Positions 47,774 to 60,640 of a stretch of DNA of 64,000 bases are shown here, piece after piece. Every line of letters begins with the position of its first letter. Within the stretch, counting starts at the first letter, position 1. Where the stretch lies: assembly GCA_034231615.1 (NCBI GenBank), contig CM067298.1:27420483-27484482 (forward strand), in the 5' to 3' direction. The notes below the pieces were generated by a model. That model was not told the DNA's origin. It was given only the letters and a program-made list of their open reading frames with translations, and searched no databases. The stretch is from Meghimatium bilineatum. Lineage: Eukaryota; Mollusca; Gastropoda; Stylommatophora; Philomycidae. The translations under genes and the position numbers were made by a program.

Positions 47774-48170
47774 TTGTTATCAATTATTTATTATGAACAA
47801 ACACTCTCATATATCAAGTGGAGTAACTTTAAAGTTAACACTACTATAAGAGAGGAAAGCAAACAAACCTATATATCTTCCTTCATTAGACAAAGGCGTT
47901 GGACTTACATCGGCCATGTTCTCAGAATGAACAGCCTAAGAATTCACCAGCAGTCACTATATTGGATGCCGCCTGGAGTAAGAAGAAGAGGGATACCTAG
48001 ATAAACTCTACGAAGAACCATTTATAGAGAAGGCATGTCAATGAACCTAAACAACACGCAAGAATTGATAGACCTGGCAACACAAAGACAGAAATGGAAA
48101 GCTATGGTTTCTGCCCTATTCATCTCCTGTGGCCCTGGAGGAATATATTATGTTTCGCAATACAGGTGCC
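47774..48170 (+). pseudogene. 3' end of an RTE-like element
   Basis: QRRWTYIGHVLRMNS, then a PPGVRRRGIPR basic block, and after one stop LRRTIYREGMS and LATQRQKWKAMVSALF. This is the C-terminal signature of endonuclease-reverse transcriptases and is related to the fragment at 44.83-45.02 kb. The catalytic regions are absent. Confidence 0.7.
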
Positions 48171-49237
48171 GGTGATTCCGGTGTCACTCAAATTACATAC
48201 AATTGTCATTGTGTTACTTATAATTCGTTTTATATTCATAAACTTTCTTTCACATTACTTCGAAAAAGTATACGCATATTTTCTACCTTGTCCTCTCCTT
48301 TGACATATATACAATATCACCATTATTGAAGAAACGGCTATTTTCATTTGATTAACAGTAGTAATATTTTTGTTCTCAAACATTTTATTTCATATCAATG
48401 GCAGGATTAAATGTGGCTATAGTCCTATATAAGTAAAGTCTAGTCGTTAACATTTGTTACGGTGATAGCTTGAACATTTACTACTGTGATATCTTGATGT
48501 AATATCATCACGAACCAGGATTGCAAGAGAGTATCATTTGAAGAAACAAATAAAATGACATATTAAATGTGACCAAAAATGGCACAACTTCTAAATTCGA
48601 ATACATTTTCAAATGTACACCCGAAAATGTTACCAAATCATAAATTCCATGGTCAGTGCCATAAATGACATGGAATTGTCAAATACGAATAATCCCATGA
48701 GTACGAAGTATATCTACCAGAACGTGCGAGCAACTCACATGTAGTGTTTATTTGTCAAGTTATTGCACTTTGTATATAGCAAATTTGAGGTTTCTAGATC
48801 TAAGATAGTTATTGAAGATCATGTGGCAGAGAGAACTAATGAGAGTTGACACAAAATTTTGTTACAACAAATTTCCTATTGCGAAGCGCAATAATAATCA
48901 TAAATATAATGGAAGGTAATGAGAAGTAAGTTATAGTATAGTTATACGTTATAAGGTCTATGAAACATGATGAAGTCTGATGTGTCAGACCGAAGGCAAA
49001 ACTGTAAACCATGGTACAACGAATTCCGTTCTCTGGACTCATTCTGTTAATCTGTGGAAGTTTGAAAACGAAAGACGAAAAAGAACACGTTATTAGATAA
49101 ACGTACACATACACCAGAGGGGAGACAGAGAGAGAGAAAAGCAATGTTGAAATACAAGTACGAGAGTACAATGAATTATACGCAAATAAAACCAATTTCA
49201 ATCAAGTACAAGTGTGTCAATCTTTAACTGTAACACT
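48171..49237. other. No feature recognised
   Basis: AT-rich; the 121-aa minus frame at 48836-49201 has no recognisable motif and is leucine/serine rich from base composition. Confidence 0.35.
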
Positions 49238-49312
49238 ACGTCTGTCTGTCTGCCTGCCTGCCTGTGCCTCTCTGTCTGGCTAGCTGTCTGTATCTCTGTA
49301 TATCTGTCTATT
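49238..49312. repeat. TCTG/CCTG microsatellite
   Basis: ctgtctgtctgcctgcctgc and related tetranucleotides over about 75 bp. Confidence 0.9.
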
Positions 49313-49880
49313 TTTATGTTCCTTTATCGCCGTATACGGTGTACAGGGTAGAAACCAGTACACTCCAGTTTGAGCGATGTGATGCTAGTTTGTAGTTCTC
49401 GCATGTTGTTGATACCCATAGTAATGGTTTATCTGAAAAAGTATATCTTGCTCTGTCTCATTTGCTCTTGTTATTTGGTACCCATTTTAGTGCCATTCAT
49501 TCTAATCTAATGTCCGAGATAAATCAATCGTTTTGTTCTTTTTTTGCGTGTGTATAGAAACGTATTATTGTGTAGTATCTTCTCTTATTTGCTTATTTGA
49601 CTTGAATTCTTCCTAGCCAATGTTCAATAACTTTCCAAGTCATTTATTTTTAATTAAATGTAGTATATTTGCGGTATGACTAAACAATACGGAGAAATAA
49701 AAAAAAATACGATAACTAAAGACTTCAACAAAAACAATTTTCGTAAATAATATTATTTGAAATAATTTAATATAATAAACAATGAATAATAGTAGGATTG
49801 TAACAATAAACACAAGAAATATAGAGAATTAGAATGAAATACTGAGAAATAGAATGGGGGAATACAGATATAGAGCTATA

Positions 49881-50062
49881 GTGCGCTCATAAATAGTTGT
49901 CCACCAATATTTAAATTTTCTCTGTAATTACTGAGCGCATAGACTTCATATTTTGCACGAGTGCATCATTTCATAACCATGTTACAGATTTTTGATTATT
50001 TATTATCTATATTGAGCGGATTTATCGCAGCAGTCGCTACGACTGTCGTTTTTTTTAGGTAG
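49881..50062 (+). repeat. Left terminal inverted repeat of mariner-like element
   Basis: Pairs with 61856-62035. The inner part includes gcggatttatcgcagcagtc, present on the opposite strand at the right end. Confidence 0.9.
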
Positions 50063-50343
50063 TAACGATTTTATTGTATGTGGAAAATAAATTTTACAGT
50101 AATTGCATGTATAGGCGTATCGTACATCTTTCATAGCGTGGGTAAAAATGAGATATTTCGAGAATAATATTTTTCTTTCGTTGTATTGAGAATATCTGCA
50201 ACGAAATATAAAGTTAATAGTGAAACATTTATGAAATAGTATTATTGTGCGTGCCAATTGTGCGTAGAAATTTTGTAATACGAATAATTATTCTTCTGTG
50301 TTCTTGTTTATAATATCATTTGTTTAGCAAAAATTTCTTCACT

Positions 50344-51500
50344 TCATTCAGAATCCGATGAATAGTATAGATTGATAATGGTAATGGGTTCAATGCAGAG
50401 TAAACCATCTTTATGCCAATTTTCTTCTTCCACTTTCAATATATGGTCCTCACATTTAGTCCAGAATTCTTCGTTAATGTCGGAGAGCATAGAATATGTC
50501 ATTTTATGAACATCATTAAGTCTGAATGTTTTATTTTCCATTACCACGGCTCCTTTATTTTTAGCTCAAACAAATTTTATTGTATTTAAAAGTGAATGAT
50601 ACGATGGTAGTCTTATACATCTATGTCCATGCTTCTCTATAATTTTATCAATAGGGAAAGTCTTCGCTCTCTGTGCATTCTTTACCAATATCAGCAACTC
50701 AGGTTTCAAGTGCAGTTCAGTAAATGAAATATTTTCTTTTCTAAGCCATATTTTAATCTCTTCCTTAGTAGACGAGGTTGTAGGGATCTTATCTTCACAT
50801 GCAACTACATTATGGTAAGAAGTGTCGTCCATAACCAGTCAGGAGGGTCTATCTAACGATGGAAGTAACAGTTTTTCTATCCACTCTCTAAATATATGAC
50901 CATTCATTTCAGCATGGTAGTCTCGATTATCAGTAGATTTGGAAATGAACATGAGTTCACAATTATTCAACAGACCTTTTTCTCTGCTACATGCATGTGT
51001 CATTATTAATCTTTGACCTTTGCTACTTGGTACATATCTCTTAATAGTTCCATCTGTAGATTGCCATTCCTTTTCATTAGTATGGTGATCATTTATCCAT
51101 GTTTCATCAATATATACTATATCATAATTTTCTTTCCGCATCTCCCTATGTCTCAAATATTTACTTCTCATAGTTTCTAAATGTGGTTTCTCACAAATGA
51201 CGATTCTGTCATATATTTGTGAAATGTAAATCCGGCACTACTTACTGATTTTCATAATTTTATTTCAGAAATGTGAATGTCATTGGTATTTTCAAGATAC
51301 GTTTTCAATATTTTTAATGTCAATGCTTCTTTGCCATACAATATCTTATGAATTGCTCTCTTAATGATTTCTTTATCGAAATTGTCTTCAAAATTGTTTC
51401 GTCCTATCGTTTCATTTATATTTTTGACATTATGGTTGTCTTCGCTTAATCACCGCGATATTGTTTTGTAGGGTATACCCATTACATGTTGTGGTCTTTT
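50344..51500 (-). pseudogene. DDE transposase of the IS630/Tc1/mariner type, inactive
   Basis: From 51500 downward: helix-turn-helix-like GIPYKTISR, a linker with DFDKEIIKRAIH-like sequence, then GFTFHK. Next is DIVYIDETWIND (first catalytic Asp at 51106-51108), SKGQRLIMTHACS, NDYHxEMNxxxF-like sequence, VMDDTSYHNVV (second Asp at 50827-50829), and PSYHSLLNTIKFV. In the last block the expected catalytic Glu of NPIEL is Lys. Four in-frame stops are all TGA, at least two at positions usually Trp, and one frameshift lies near 51216. The C terminus ends INLYYSSDSE. It cannot be active. Confidence 0.88.
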
Positions 51501-51691
51501 TGAGGGCTACGATGAACTATGAAATAAAGTACCGCGTCTCGTTTCTTGTGAAAAATATTTGTACAATCTTACATTTATATTTTTTAGTGTAACCAATTTA
51601 AATTTCAACGACATAATTATAATATATTTGTAAATGCAGCTGTATGATACGTTGTAATTATTTACAAAAGCACGATATGTTGATAATATCA

Positions 51692-51699
51692 CAATATAA
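51692..51699. repeat. Possible foldback target-site duplication, left
   Basis: caatataa; the right flank has taatataa at 61407-61414, one mismatch in eight. AT-rich, so moderate evidence only. Confidence 0.45.
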
Positions 51700-52489
51700 G
51701 TAGAATACTGCGCGGTTTACGAGAAGCTTTTGCCTGGCATCAAATGACAAAGAAGGAAAAACCTGGCATCAATGACAAAGAAGGATTAATTCCAAGGAAC
51801 ACAAGGCTTGGCGGAGCTTTTCTGGGGTTTTCTTGAGGTGTTTTTTTTTTTTTTTTTTTTTTAAATTTTAAAAGGTTGTTTTTAACATTTTAATTTTATG
51901 GTTAATTTTGTTTATTTTTTGGAGTTTTCGTGTTGTTTTGGGATATATTTTTTCCAGCCGCAAAAAATATATAAAGAATAATCTGGCGCAAAGACATATA
52001 ATAAGTATTATTTCTAAGAAAAGGACCACTTGACTGATCTTTTCTGTGGTTTTCTTGAGGTGTTTTTAAAAAATACTCGAGTTTTTAAAATTTTAATTCT
52101 GCGTTTTATGGTTAAAATTGTTTATTTTCAATTTACTTATTATTTATAGTTTATTTGTTGGTATTAACTTGTTGTTTGTTATGTCTTGTTGTTTAATTTT
52201 TGGCGTTGTTGCTACATGCCTAAGTTTTAACAGAATTACCACCCCTCGGGTTGTCCCGAGTTATCTGCCTCTATGGAGTTAGAACGCGCCTAAACTTAGT
52301 TCGCGACCAGGCTGACCTTACTGGTGTTATGATGCATTCCTGAACCTGTTCAGAGTTTGAGCACTAGGTAAACCTTCCGCGAACAAATACTATTTTTATC
52401 GACGGACGTTTTTTCCGGCTGTATTACTACGCCAGCTAGAACTAGGGCTGCCAGATGCGCAAAAGTTACGCTACAAAATTTCCTATTTT

Positions 52490-55400
52490 TATGTAGCAAC
52501 AAGGTTCATATTACATATTTGCATATGACAAACTGTATATTTTTCACGGTTTAAAACTAAGCAGGCCGATTTTAAAACGGTTGAAAATGATAAATTCATA
52601 TTTAGCTCTTTTGAGAAATTGGTAAACTGCCTTTAACACATTTTGTTATGGTTACAGACATTGGATGGTGGTTTTATAGACTTATAAGCCAAATCTTCTT
52701 ATTTTTATGTAACAACAGGGTTCATATTACACATTTGCATATGACACACTGTATATTTTTCACGTTTTAAAACGAAGCAGGCCGCTTTTAAAACGGTTCC
52801 ATGTGACACACTTCATATTTAGCTCTATTCACAACTAGGCAACACGCCTTTGAAACATTTTGTTATAGTCACAGACATTGTATGGTGGTTTTCTAGACTT
52901 ACAAGACAAATGTTCCTATTTGTATGTTAACAACAGTAGTCAAATTACATATTTGCATATGACAAACTGTATATTTTTCACTTTTTAAAACGAAGCACGC
53001 CGCTATTAAAACGATTCCATATGATAAACTTCATATTTATCTTTTTTCGCACCTAGGCAACCCGCCTTTAAAAACATTTGTTATGGTCACAGATACTGAG
53101 TCGTAGTTTTCTAGACTTACAAGACAAAACTTCCTAATTTTATGTAGAAACATTGTTCATATTACATAGTTGCATATGTCAAACTGTATATTTTTCACTT
53201 TATAAAACGAAGCACGCCGCTATTAAAAACGATTCCGTATGATAAACTTCATATTTATCTCTTTTCGCAACTAGGCAAAGGCCTTTAAAACATGTGCTAT
53301 GGTCACAGATATGGATTCGTGGTTTTCTAGACCTACAAGACAAAACTTCCTATTTTATGTAACAACAGGGTTCATATTACATAGTTGCATATGACAAATT
53401 GTATATTTTTCACGTTTTAAAAACTAAGCAAGCCGCCTTCAAAACTGCTCCATGTGATAAACTTCATAATTAGCACAATTCACAACTAGGTAACCCAACT
53501 TTAACACATTTTGTCATGGTCACAGATATTGGGTGGTGGTTTTCTAAACACACAAGACAAATGTTCCGTGTTTTATGTAATAAAAGTGTGCATATTATAT
53601 AGTTGCATATGAGAAACTGTATATTCTTTCACGTTTTAAAACTAAGCAAGCCGATTTTAAAACGGTTGAAAATGATAAACTTCCTATTTAGCTCTTTTGA
53701 GAAATTGGTAAACTGCATTTAACACATTTTGTTATGGTTACAGACATTGGATGGTGGTTTTATAGACTTATAAGCCAAATCTTCTTATTTTTATGTAACA
53801 ACAGGGTTCATATTACACATTTGCATATGACACACTGTATATTTTTCACGTTTTAAAACGAAGCAGGCCGCTTTTAAAACGGTTCCATGTGACACACTTC
53901 ATATTTAGCTCTATTCACAACTAGGCAACACGCCTTTCAAACATTTTGTTATAGTCACAGACATTGTATGATGGTTTTCTAGACTTACAAGACAAATATT
54001 CCTATTTGTATGTTAACAACAGTATTCAAATTACATATTTGCATATGACAAACTGTATATTTTTCACTTTTTAAAACGAAGCACGACGCTATTAAAACTA
54101 TTCCATATGATAAACTTCATATTTATCGTTTTTCGCACCTAGGCAACCCGCCTTTAAAAACATTTGTTATGGTCACAGATACTGAGTCGTAGTTTTCTAG
54201 ACTTACAAGACAAAACTTCCTATTTTATGTAGAAACATTGTTCATATTACATAGTTGCATATGTCAAAATGTATATTTTTCACTTTATAAAACGAAGCAC
54301 GCAGCTATTAAAACGATTCCGTATGATAAACTTCATATTTATCTCTTTTCGCAACGAGGCAAAGGCCTTTAAAAACATTTGTTATGGTCACAGATATGGA
54401 TTCGTGGTTTTCTAGACCTACAAGACAAAACTTCCTATTTTTATGTACCAACAGGGTTCATATTACATAGTTGCATATGACGCATTGTATATTTTTCACT
54501 TTTTAAAAACTAAGCAAGCCGCTTTCAAAACTGGTCCATGTGATAAACTTCATAATTAGCACAATTCACAACTAGGTAACCCAACTTTGACACATTTTGT
54601 TATGGTCACAGATATTGGGTGGTGGTTTTCTAAACAAACAAGACAAATGGTCCTTGTTTTATGTAATAAAAGTGTTCATATTATATAGTTGCATATGAGA
54701 AACTGTATATTTTTCACGATTTAAAACTAAGCAAGCCGATTTTAAAACGGTTGAAAATGATAAACTTCCTATTTAGCTCTTTTGAGAAATTGGTAAACTA
54801 CCTTTAACACATTTTGTTATGGTTACAGACATTGGATGGTGGTTTTCTAGACTTATAAGCCAAATCTTCTTATTTTTATGTAACAACAGGGTTCATATTA
54901 CACATTTGCGTATGACACAATGTATATTTTTCACGTTTTAAAACGAAGCAGGCCGCTTTTAAACGGTCCATGTGACACACTTCATATTTAGCTCTATTCA
55001 CAACTAGGCAACACGCCTTTCAAACATTTTGTTATTGTCACAGACATTGTATGGTGGTTTTCTAGACTTACAAGACAAATATTCCTATTTGTATGTTAAC
55101 AACAGTATTCAAATTACATATTTGCATATGACAAACTGTATTTTTCACTTTTTAAAACGAAGCACGCCGCTATTAAAACGATTCCATATGATAAACTTCA
55201 TATTTATCTTTTTTCGCACCTAGGCAACCCGCCTTTAAAAACATTTGTTATGGTCACAGATACTGAGTCGTAGTTTTCTAGACTTACAAGACAAAACTTC
55301 CTAATTTTATGTAGAAACATTGTTCATATTACATAGTTGCATATGTCAAACTGTATATTTTTCACTTTATAAAACGAAGCACGCCGCTATTAAAAACGAT

Positions 55401-55676
55401 TCCGTATGATAAACTTCATATTTATCTCTTTTCGCAACGAGGCAAAGGCCTACAAAAACATTTTGTTATGGTCACATATATGGATTCGTGGTTTTCTAGA
55501 CTTACAAGACAAAACTTCCTATTTTTATGTAACAACAGGGTTCATATTACATAGTTGTATATGACAAATTGTGTATTTTTCACGTTTTAAAAACTTTGCA
55601 AGCCGCTTTCAAAACTGCTCCATGTGATAAACTTCATTATTAGCACAATTCACAACTAGGTAACCCAACTTTAACA
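52490..55676 (+). repeat. Left-arm tandem array of 216-bp units
   Basis: About 14.5 units. The variable word after cacaga cycles through five types in order: attggatggtgg, attgtatggtgg, actgagtcgtag, atggattcgtgg, attgggtggtgg. The five-unit higher-order period is about 1083 bp (same type at about 52660, 53740 and 54826). Confidence 0.92.
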
Positions 55677-55699
55677 TATAATTTCACCATAACAAAGTG
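55677..55699. other. Centre of the palindrome (23-nt spacer)
   Basis: Left arm ends ggtaacccaactttaaca at 55676; the right arm starts with its exact reverse complement at 55700. Only 23 nt separate them, so the arms can pair to the centre. Confidence 0.93.
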
Positions 55700-58600
55700 T
55701 GTTAAAGTTGGGTTACCTAGTTGTGAATTGTGCTAATTATGAAGTTTATCACATGGAACAGTTTTGAAAGCGGCTTGCAAAGTTTTTAAAACGTGAAAAA
55801 TACACAATTTGTCATATGCAACTATGTAATATGAGCCCTGTTGTTACATAAAAATAGGAAGTTTTGTCTTGTAAGTCTAGAAAACCACGAATCCATATAT
55901 GTGACCATAACAAAATGTTTTTTAAAGGCCTTTGCCTAGTTGCGAAAAGAGATAAATATGAAGTTTATCATATGGAATCGTTTTAATAGTGACGTGCTTC
56001 GTTTTATAAAGTGAAAAATATACAGTTTGACATATGCAACTATGTAATATGAACCCTGTTGCTACATAAAAATAGGAAGTTTTGTCTTGTAAGTCTAGAA
56101 AACTACGACTCAGTATCTGTGACCATAACAAATGTTTTTAAAGGCGGGTTGCCTAGGTGCGAAAAGAGATAACTATGAAGTTTATCATATGGAATCATTT
56201 AATAGCGGCGTGTTTCGTTTTAAAAAGTGAAAAATAAACAGTTTGTCATACGCAAATATGTAATTTGAATACTGTTGTTAACATACACATAGGAACATTT
56301 GTCTTGTAAGTCTAGAAAACCACCATACAATGTCTGTGACTATAACAAAATGTTTGAAAGGCGTGTTGCCTAGTTGTGAATAGAGCTAAATATGAAGTGT
56401 GTCACATGGAACCGTTTTAAAAGCAGCCTGCTTCGTTTTAAAACGTGAATAATATACAGTGTGTCATATGCAAATGTGTAATATGAACCCTGTTGTTACA
56501 TAAAATAAGAAGATTTGGCTTATAAGTCTATAAAACCACCATCCACTGTCTGTAACCATAACAAAATGTGTTAAAGGTCGTTTACCAATTTCTCAAAAGA
56601 GCTAAATATGAAGTTTATCATTTTCAACCGTTTTAAAATCGGCTTGCTTAGTTTTAAAACGTGAAAAAATATACAGTTTCTCATATGCAAATATATAATA
56701 TAAACACTTTTATTACATAAAACAAGGAACATTTGTCTTGTGTGATTAGAAAACCACCACCCAATATCTGTGACCATAACAAAATGTGTTAAAGTTGGGT
56801 TACCTAGTTGTGAATTGTGCTAATTATGAAGTTTATCACATGGAACAGTTTTGAAAGCGGCCTGCTTAGATTTAAAACGTGAAAAATATACAGTGAGTCA
56901 CCTGCAAATATGTAATATGAACCCTGTTGTTACATAAAATTGGAACATTTGTCTTGTAAGTCTAGAAAACCACCACTCAATATCTGTGACCAGACCAAAA
57001 TGTTTTAAAGGCGATGCCTAGGTGCGAAAAGAGATAAATATGAAGTTTATCATAAGGAATCGTTTTAATAGCGGCGTGCTTCGTTATAAAAAGTGAAAAA
57101 TATACAGTTTGTCATATGCAAATATGTAATTTGAATACTGTTGTTAACATACAAATAGGAACATGTGTCTTGTAAGTCTAGAAAACCACCATACAATGTC
57201 TGTGACTATAACAAAATGTGTGAAAGGGGTGTTGCCTAGTTGTGAATAGAGCTAAATATGAAGTGTGTCATATGGAACCGTTTTAAAAGCGGCCTGCTTC
57301 GTTTAAAACGTGAAAAATATACAGTATGTCATATGCAAATGTGTAATATGAACCCTGTTGTTACATAAAAATAAGAAGATTTGGCTTATAAGTCTAGAAA
57401 ACCACCATCCAATGTCTGTAACCATAACACAATGTGTTAAAGGTCGTTTACCAATTTCTCAAAAGAGTTAAATAGGAAGTTTATCATTTTCAACCGTTTT
57501 AAAATCGGCTTGCTTAGTTTTAAAACGTGAAAAATATACAGTTTCTCATATGCAAATATATAATATGAACACTTTTATTACATAAAACAAGGAACATTTG
57601 TCTTGTGTGTTTAGAAAACCACCACCCAATATCTGTGACCATGACAAAATGTGTTAAAGTTGGGTTACCTAGTTGTGAATTGTGCTAATAATGAAGTTTA
57701 TCACATGGAACAGTTTTGAAAGCGGCTTGCTTAGTTTTTAAAACGTGAAAAATATACAATTTATCATATGCAACTATGTAATATGAACCCTGTTGTTACA
57801 TAAAAATAGGAAGTTTTGTCTTGTAGGTCTAGAAAACCACGAATCCATATCTGTGACCATAACAAATGTTTTTAAAGGCCTTTGCCTAGTTGCGAAAAGA
57901 GATAAATATGAAGTTTATCATACGGAATCGTTTTAATAGCGGCGTGCTTCGTTATAAAAAAGTGAAAAATATACGGTTTGTCATATGCAAATATGTAACT
58001 TGAATACTGTTGTTAACATACAAATAGGAACATGTGTCTTGTAAGTCTAGAAAACCACCATACAATTTCTGTGACTATAAAAAAATGTGTGAAAGGCGTG
58101 TTGCCTAGTTGTGAATAGAGCTAAATATGAAGTGTGTCACATGGAACCGTTTTAAAAATCGGCTTGCTTCTTTTTAAAACGTGAAAAATATACATTGTGT
58201 CATACGCAAATGTGTAATATGAACCCTGTTGTTACATAAAAATAAGAAGATTTGGCTTATAAGTCTAGAAAACCACCATCCAATGTCTGTAACCATAACA
58301 AAATGTGTTAAAGGTAGTTTACCAATTTCTCAAAAGAGCTAAATAGGAAGTTTATCATTTTCAACCGTTTTAAAATCGGCTTGCTTAGTTTTAAATCGTG
58401 AAAAATATACAGTTTCTCATATGCAACTATATAATATGAACACTTTTATTACATAAAACAAGGACCATTTGTCTTGTTTGTTTAGAAAACCACCACCCAA
58501 TATCTGTGACCATAACAAAATGTGTTAAAGTTGGGTTACCTAGTTGTGAATTGTGCTAATTATGAAGTTTATCACATGGACCAGTTTTGAAAGCGGCTTG

Positions 58601-60640
58601 CTTAGTTTTTAAAAAGTGAAAAATATACAATGCGTCATATGCAACTATGTAATATGAACCCTGTTGTTACATAAAAATAGGAAGTTTTGTCTTGTAGGTC
58701 TAGAAAACCACGAATCCATATCTGTGACCATAACAAATGTTTTTAAAGGCCTTTGCCTTGTTGCGAAAAGAGATAAATATGAAGTTTATCATACGGAATC
58801 GTTTTAATAGCTGCGTGCTTCGTTTTATAAAGTGAAAAATATACATTTTGACATATGCAACTATGTAATATGAACCCTGTTTCTACATAAAATAGGATGT
58901 TTTTTCTTGTAAGTCTAGAAAACTACGACTCAGTATCTGTGACCATAACAAATGTTTTTAAAGGCGGGTTGCCTAGGTGCGAAAAACGATAAATATGAAG
59001 TTTATCATATGGAATCGTTTTAATAGCGGCGTGCTTCGTTTTAAAAAGTGAAAAATATACAGTTTGTCATATGCAAATATGTAATTTGAATACTGTTGTT
59101 AACATACACATAGGAATATTTGTCTTGTAAGTCTAGAAAACCACCATACAATGTCTGTGACTATAACAAAATGTTTGAAAGGCGTGTTGCCTATTGTGAA
59201 TAGAGCTAAATATGAAGTGTGTCACATGGAACCGTTTTAAAAGCGGCCTGCTTCGTTTTAAAACGTGAAAAATATACAGTGTGTCATATGCAAATGTGTA
59301 ATATGAACCCTGTTGTTACATAAAAATAAGAAGATTTGGCTTATAAGTCTATAAAACCACCATCCAATGTCTGTAACCATAACAAAATGTGTTAAATGCA
59401 GTTTACCAATTTCTCAAAAGAGCTAAATAGGAAGTTTATCATTTTCAACCGTTTTAAAATCGGCTTGCTTAGTTTTAAATCGTGAAAAATATACAGTTTC
59501 TCATATGCAACTATATAATATGAACACTTTTATTACATAAAACAAGGACCATTTGTCTTGTTTGTTTAGAAAACCACCACCCAATATCTGTGACCATAAC
59601 AAAATGTGTTAAAGTTGGGTTACCTAGTTGTGAATTGTGCTAATTATGAAGTTTATCACATGGACCAGTTTTGAAAGCGGCTTGCTTAGTTTTTAAAAAG
59701 TGAAAAATATACAATGCGTCATATGCAACTATGTAATATGAACCCTGTTGTTACATAAAAATAGGAAGTTTTGTCTTGTAGGTCTAGAAAACCACGAATC
59801 CATATCTGTGACCATAACAAATGTTTTTAAAGGCCTTTGCCTTGTTGCGAAAAGAGATAAATATGAAGTTTATCATACGGAATCGTTTTTAATAGCGGCG
59901 TGCTTCGTTTTATAAAGTGAAAAATATACAGTTTGACATATGCAACTATGTAATATGAACAATGTTTCTACATAAAATTAGGAAGTTTTGTCTTGTAAGT
60001 CTAGAAAACTACGACTCAGTATCTGTGACCATAACAAATGTTTTTAAAGGCGGGTTGCCTAGGTGCGAAAAAAGATAAATATGAAGTTTATCATATGGAA
60101 TCGTTTTAATAGCGGCGTGCTTCGTTTTAAAAAGTGAAAAATATACAGTTTGTCATATGCAAATATGTAATTTGACTACTGTTGTTAACATACAAATAGG
60201 AACATTTGTCTTGTAAGTCTAGAAAACCACCATACAATGTCTGTGACTATAACAAAATGTTTGAAAGGCGTGTTGCCTAGTTGTGAATAGAGCTAAATAT
60301 GAAGTGTTTCACATGGAACCGTTTTAAAAGCGGCCTGCTTCGTTTTAAAACGTGAATAATATACAGTGTGTCATATGCAAATGTGTAATATGAACCCTGT
60401 TGTTACATAAAAATAAGAAGATTTGGCTTATAAGTCTATAAAACCACCATCCAATGTCTGTAACCATAACAAAATGTGTTAAAGGCAGTTTACCAATTTC
60501 TCAAAAGAGCTAAATATGAAGTTTATCATTTTCAACCGTTTTAAAATCGGCTTGCTTAGTTTTAAACCGTGAAAAATATACAGTTTGTCATATGCAAATA
60601 TGTAATATGAACCTTGTTGCTACATAAAAATAGGAAATTT
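55700..60640 (-). repeat. Right-arm tandem array of 216-bp units
   Basis: About 22 units, the same five types in reverse complement, so this arm is about 1.7 kb longer than the left. The regular cycle is broken near 57.0 kb, where one unit is an E/C hybrid, and near 58.08 kb, where type C is skipped, as unequal exchange would leave. Confidence 0.92.

Noticed and set aside
49881..51500. TGA reassigned as tryptophan (foreign genetic code)
   Set aside because: Only two of four TGA codons sit at clear Trp positions, TGG is used six times, and the catalytic Glu and one reading-frame shift are also lost. Ordinary pseudogene decay is simpler.
51507..51692. 61-aa minus frame as the transposase N terminus
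   Set aside because: It is separated from the recognisable GIPYKTISR region by a stop, has no expected DNA-binding motif and looks like AT-rich leader sequence.
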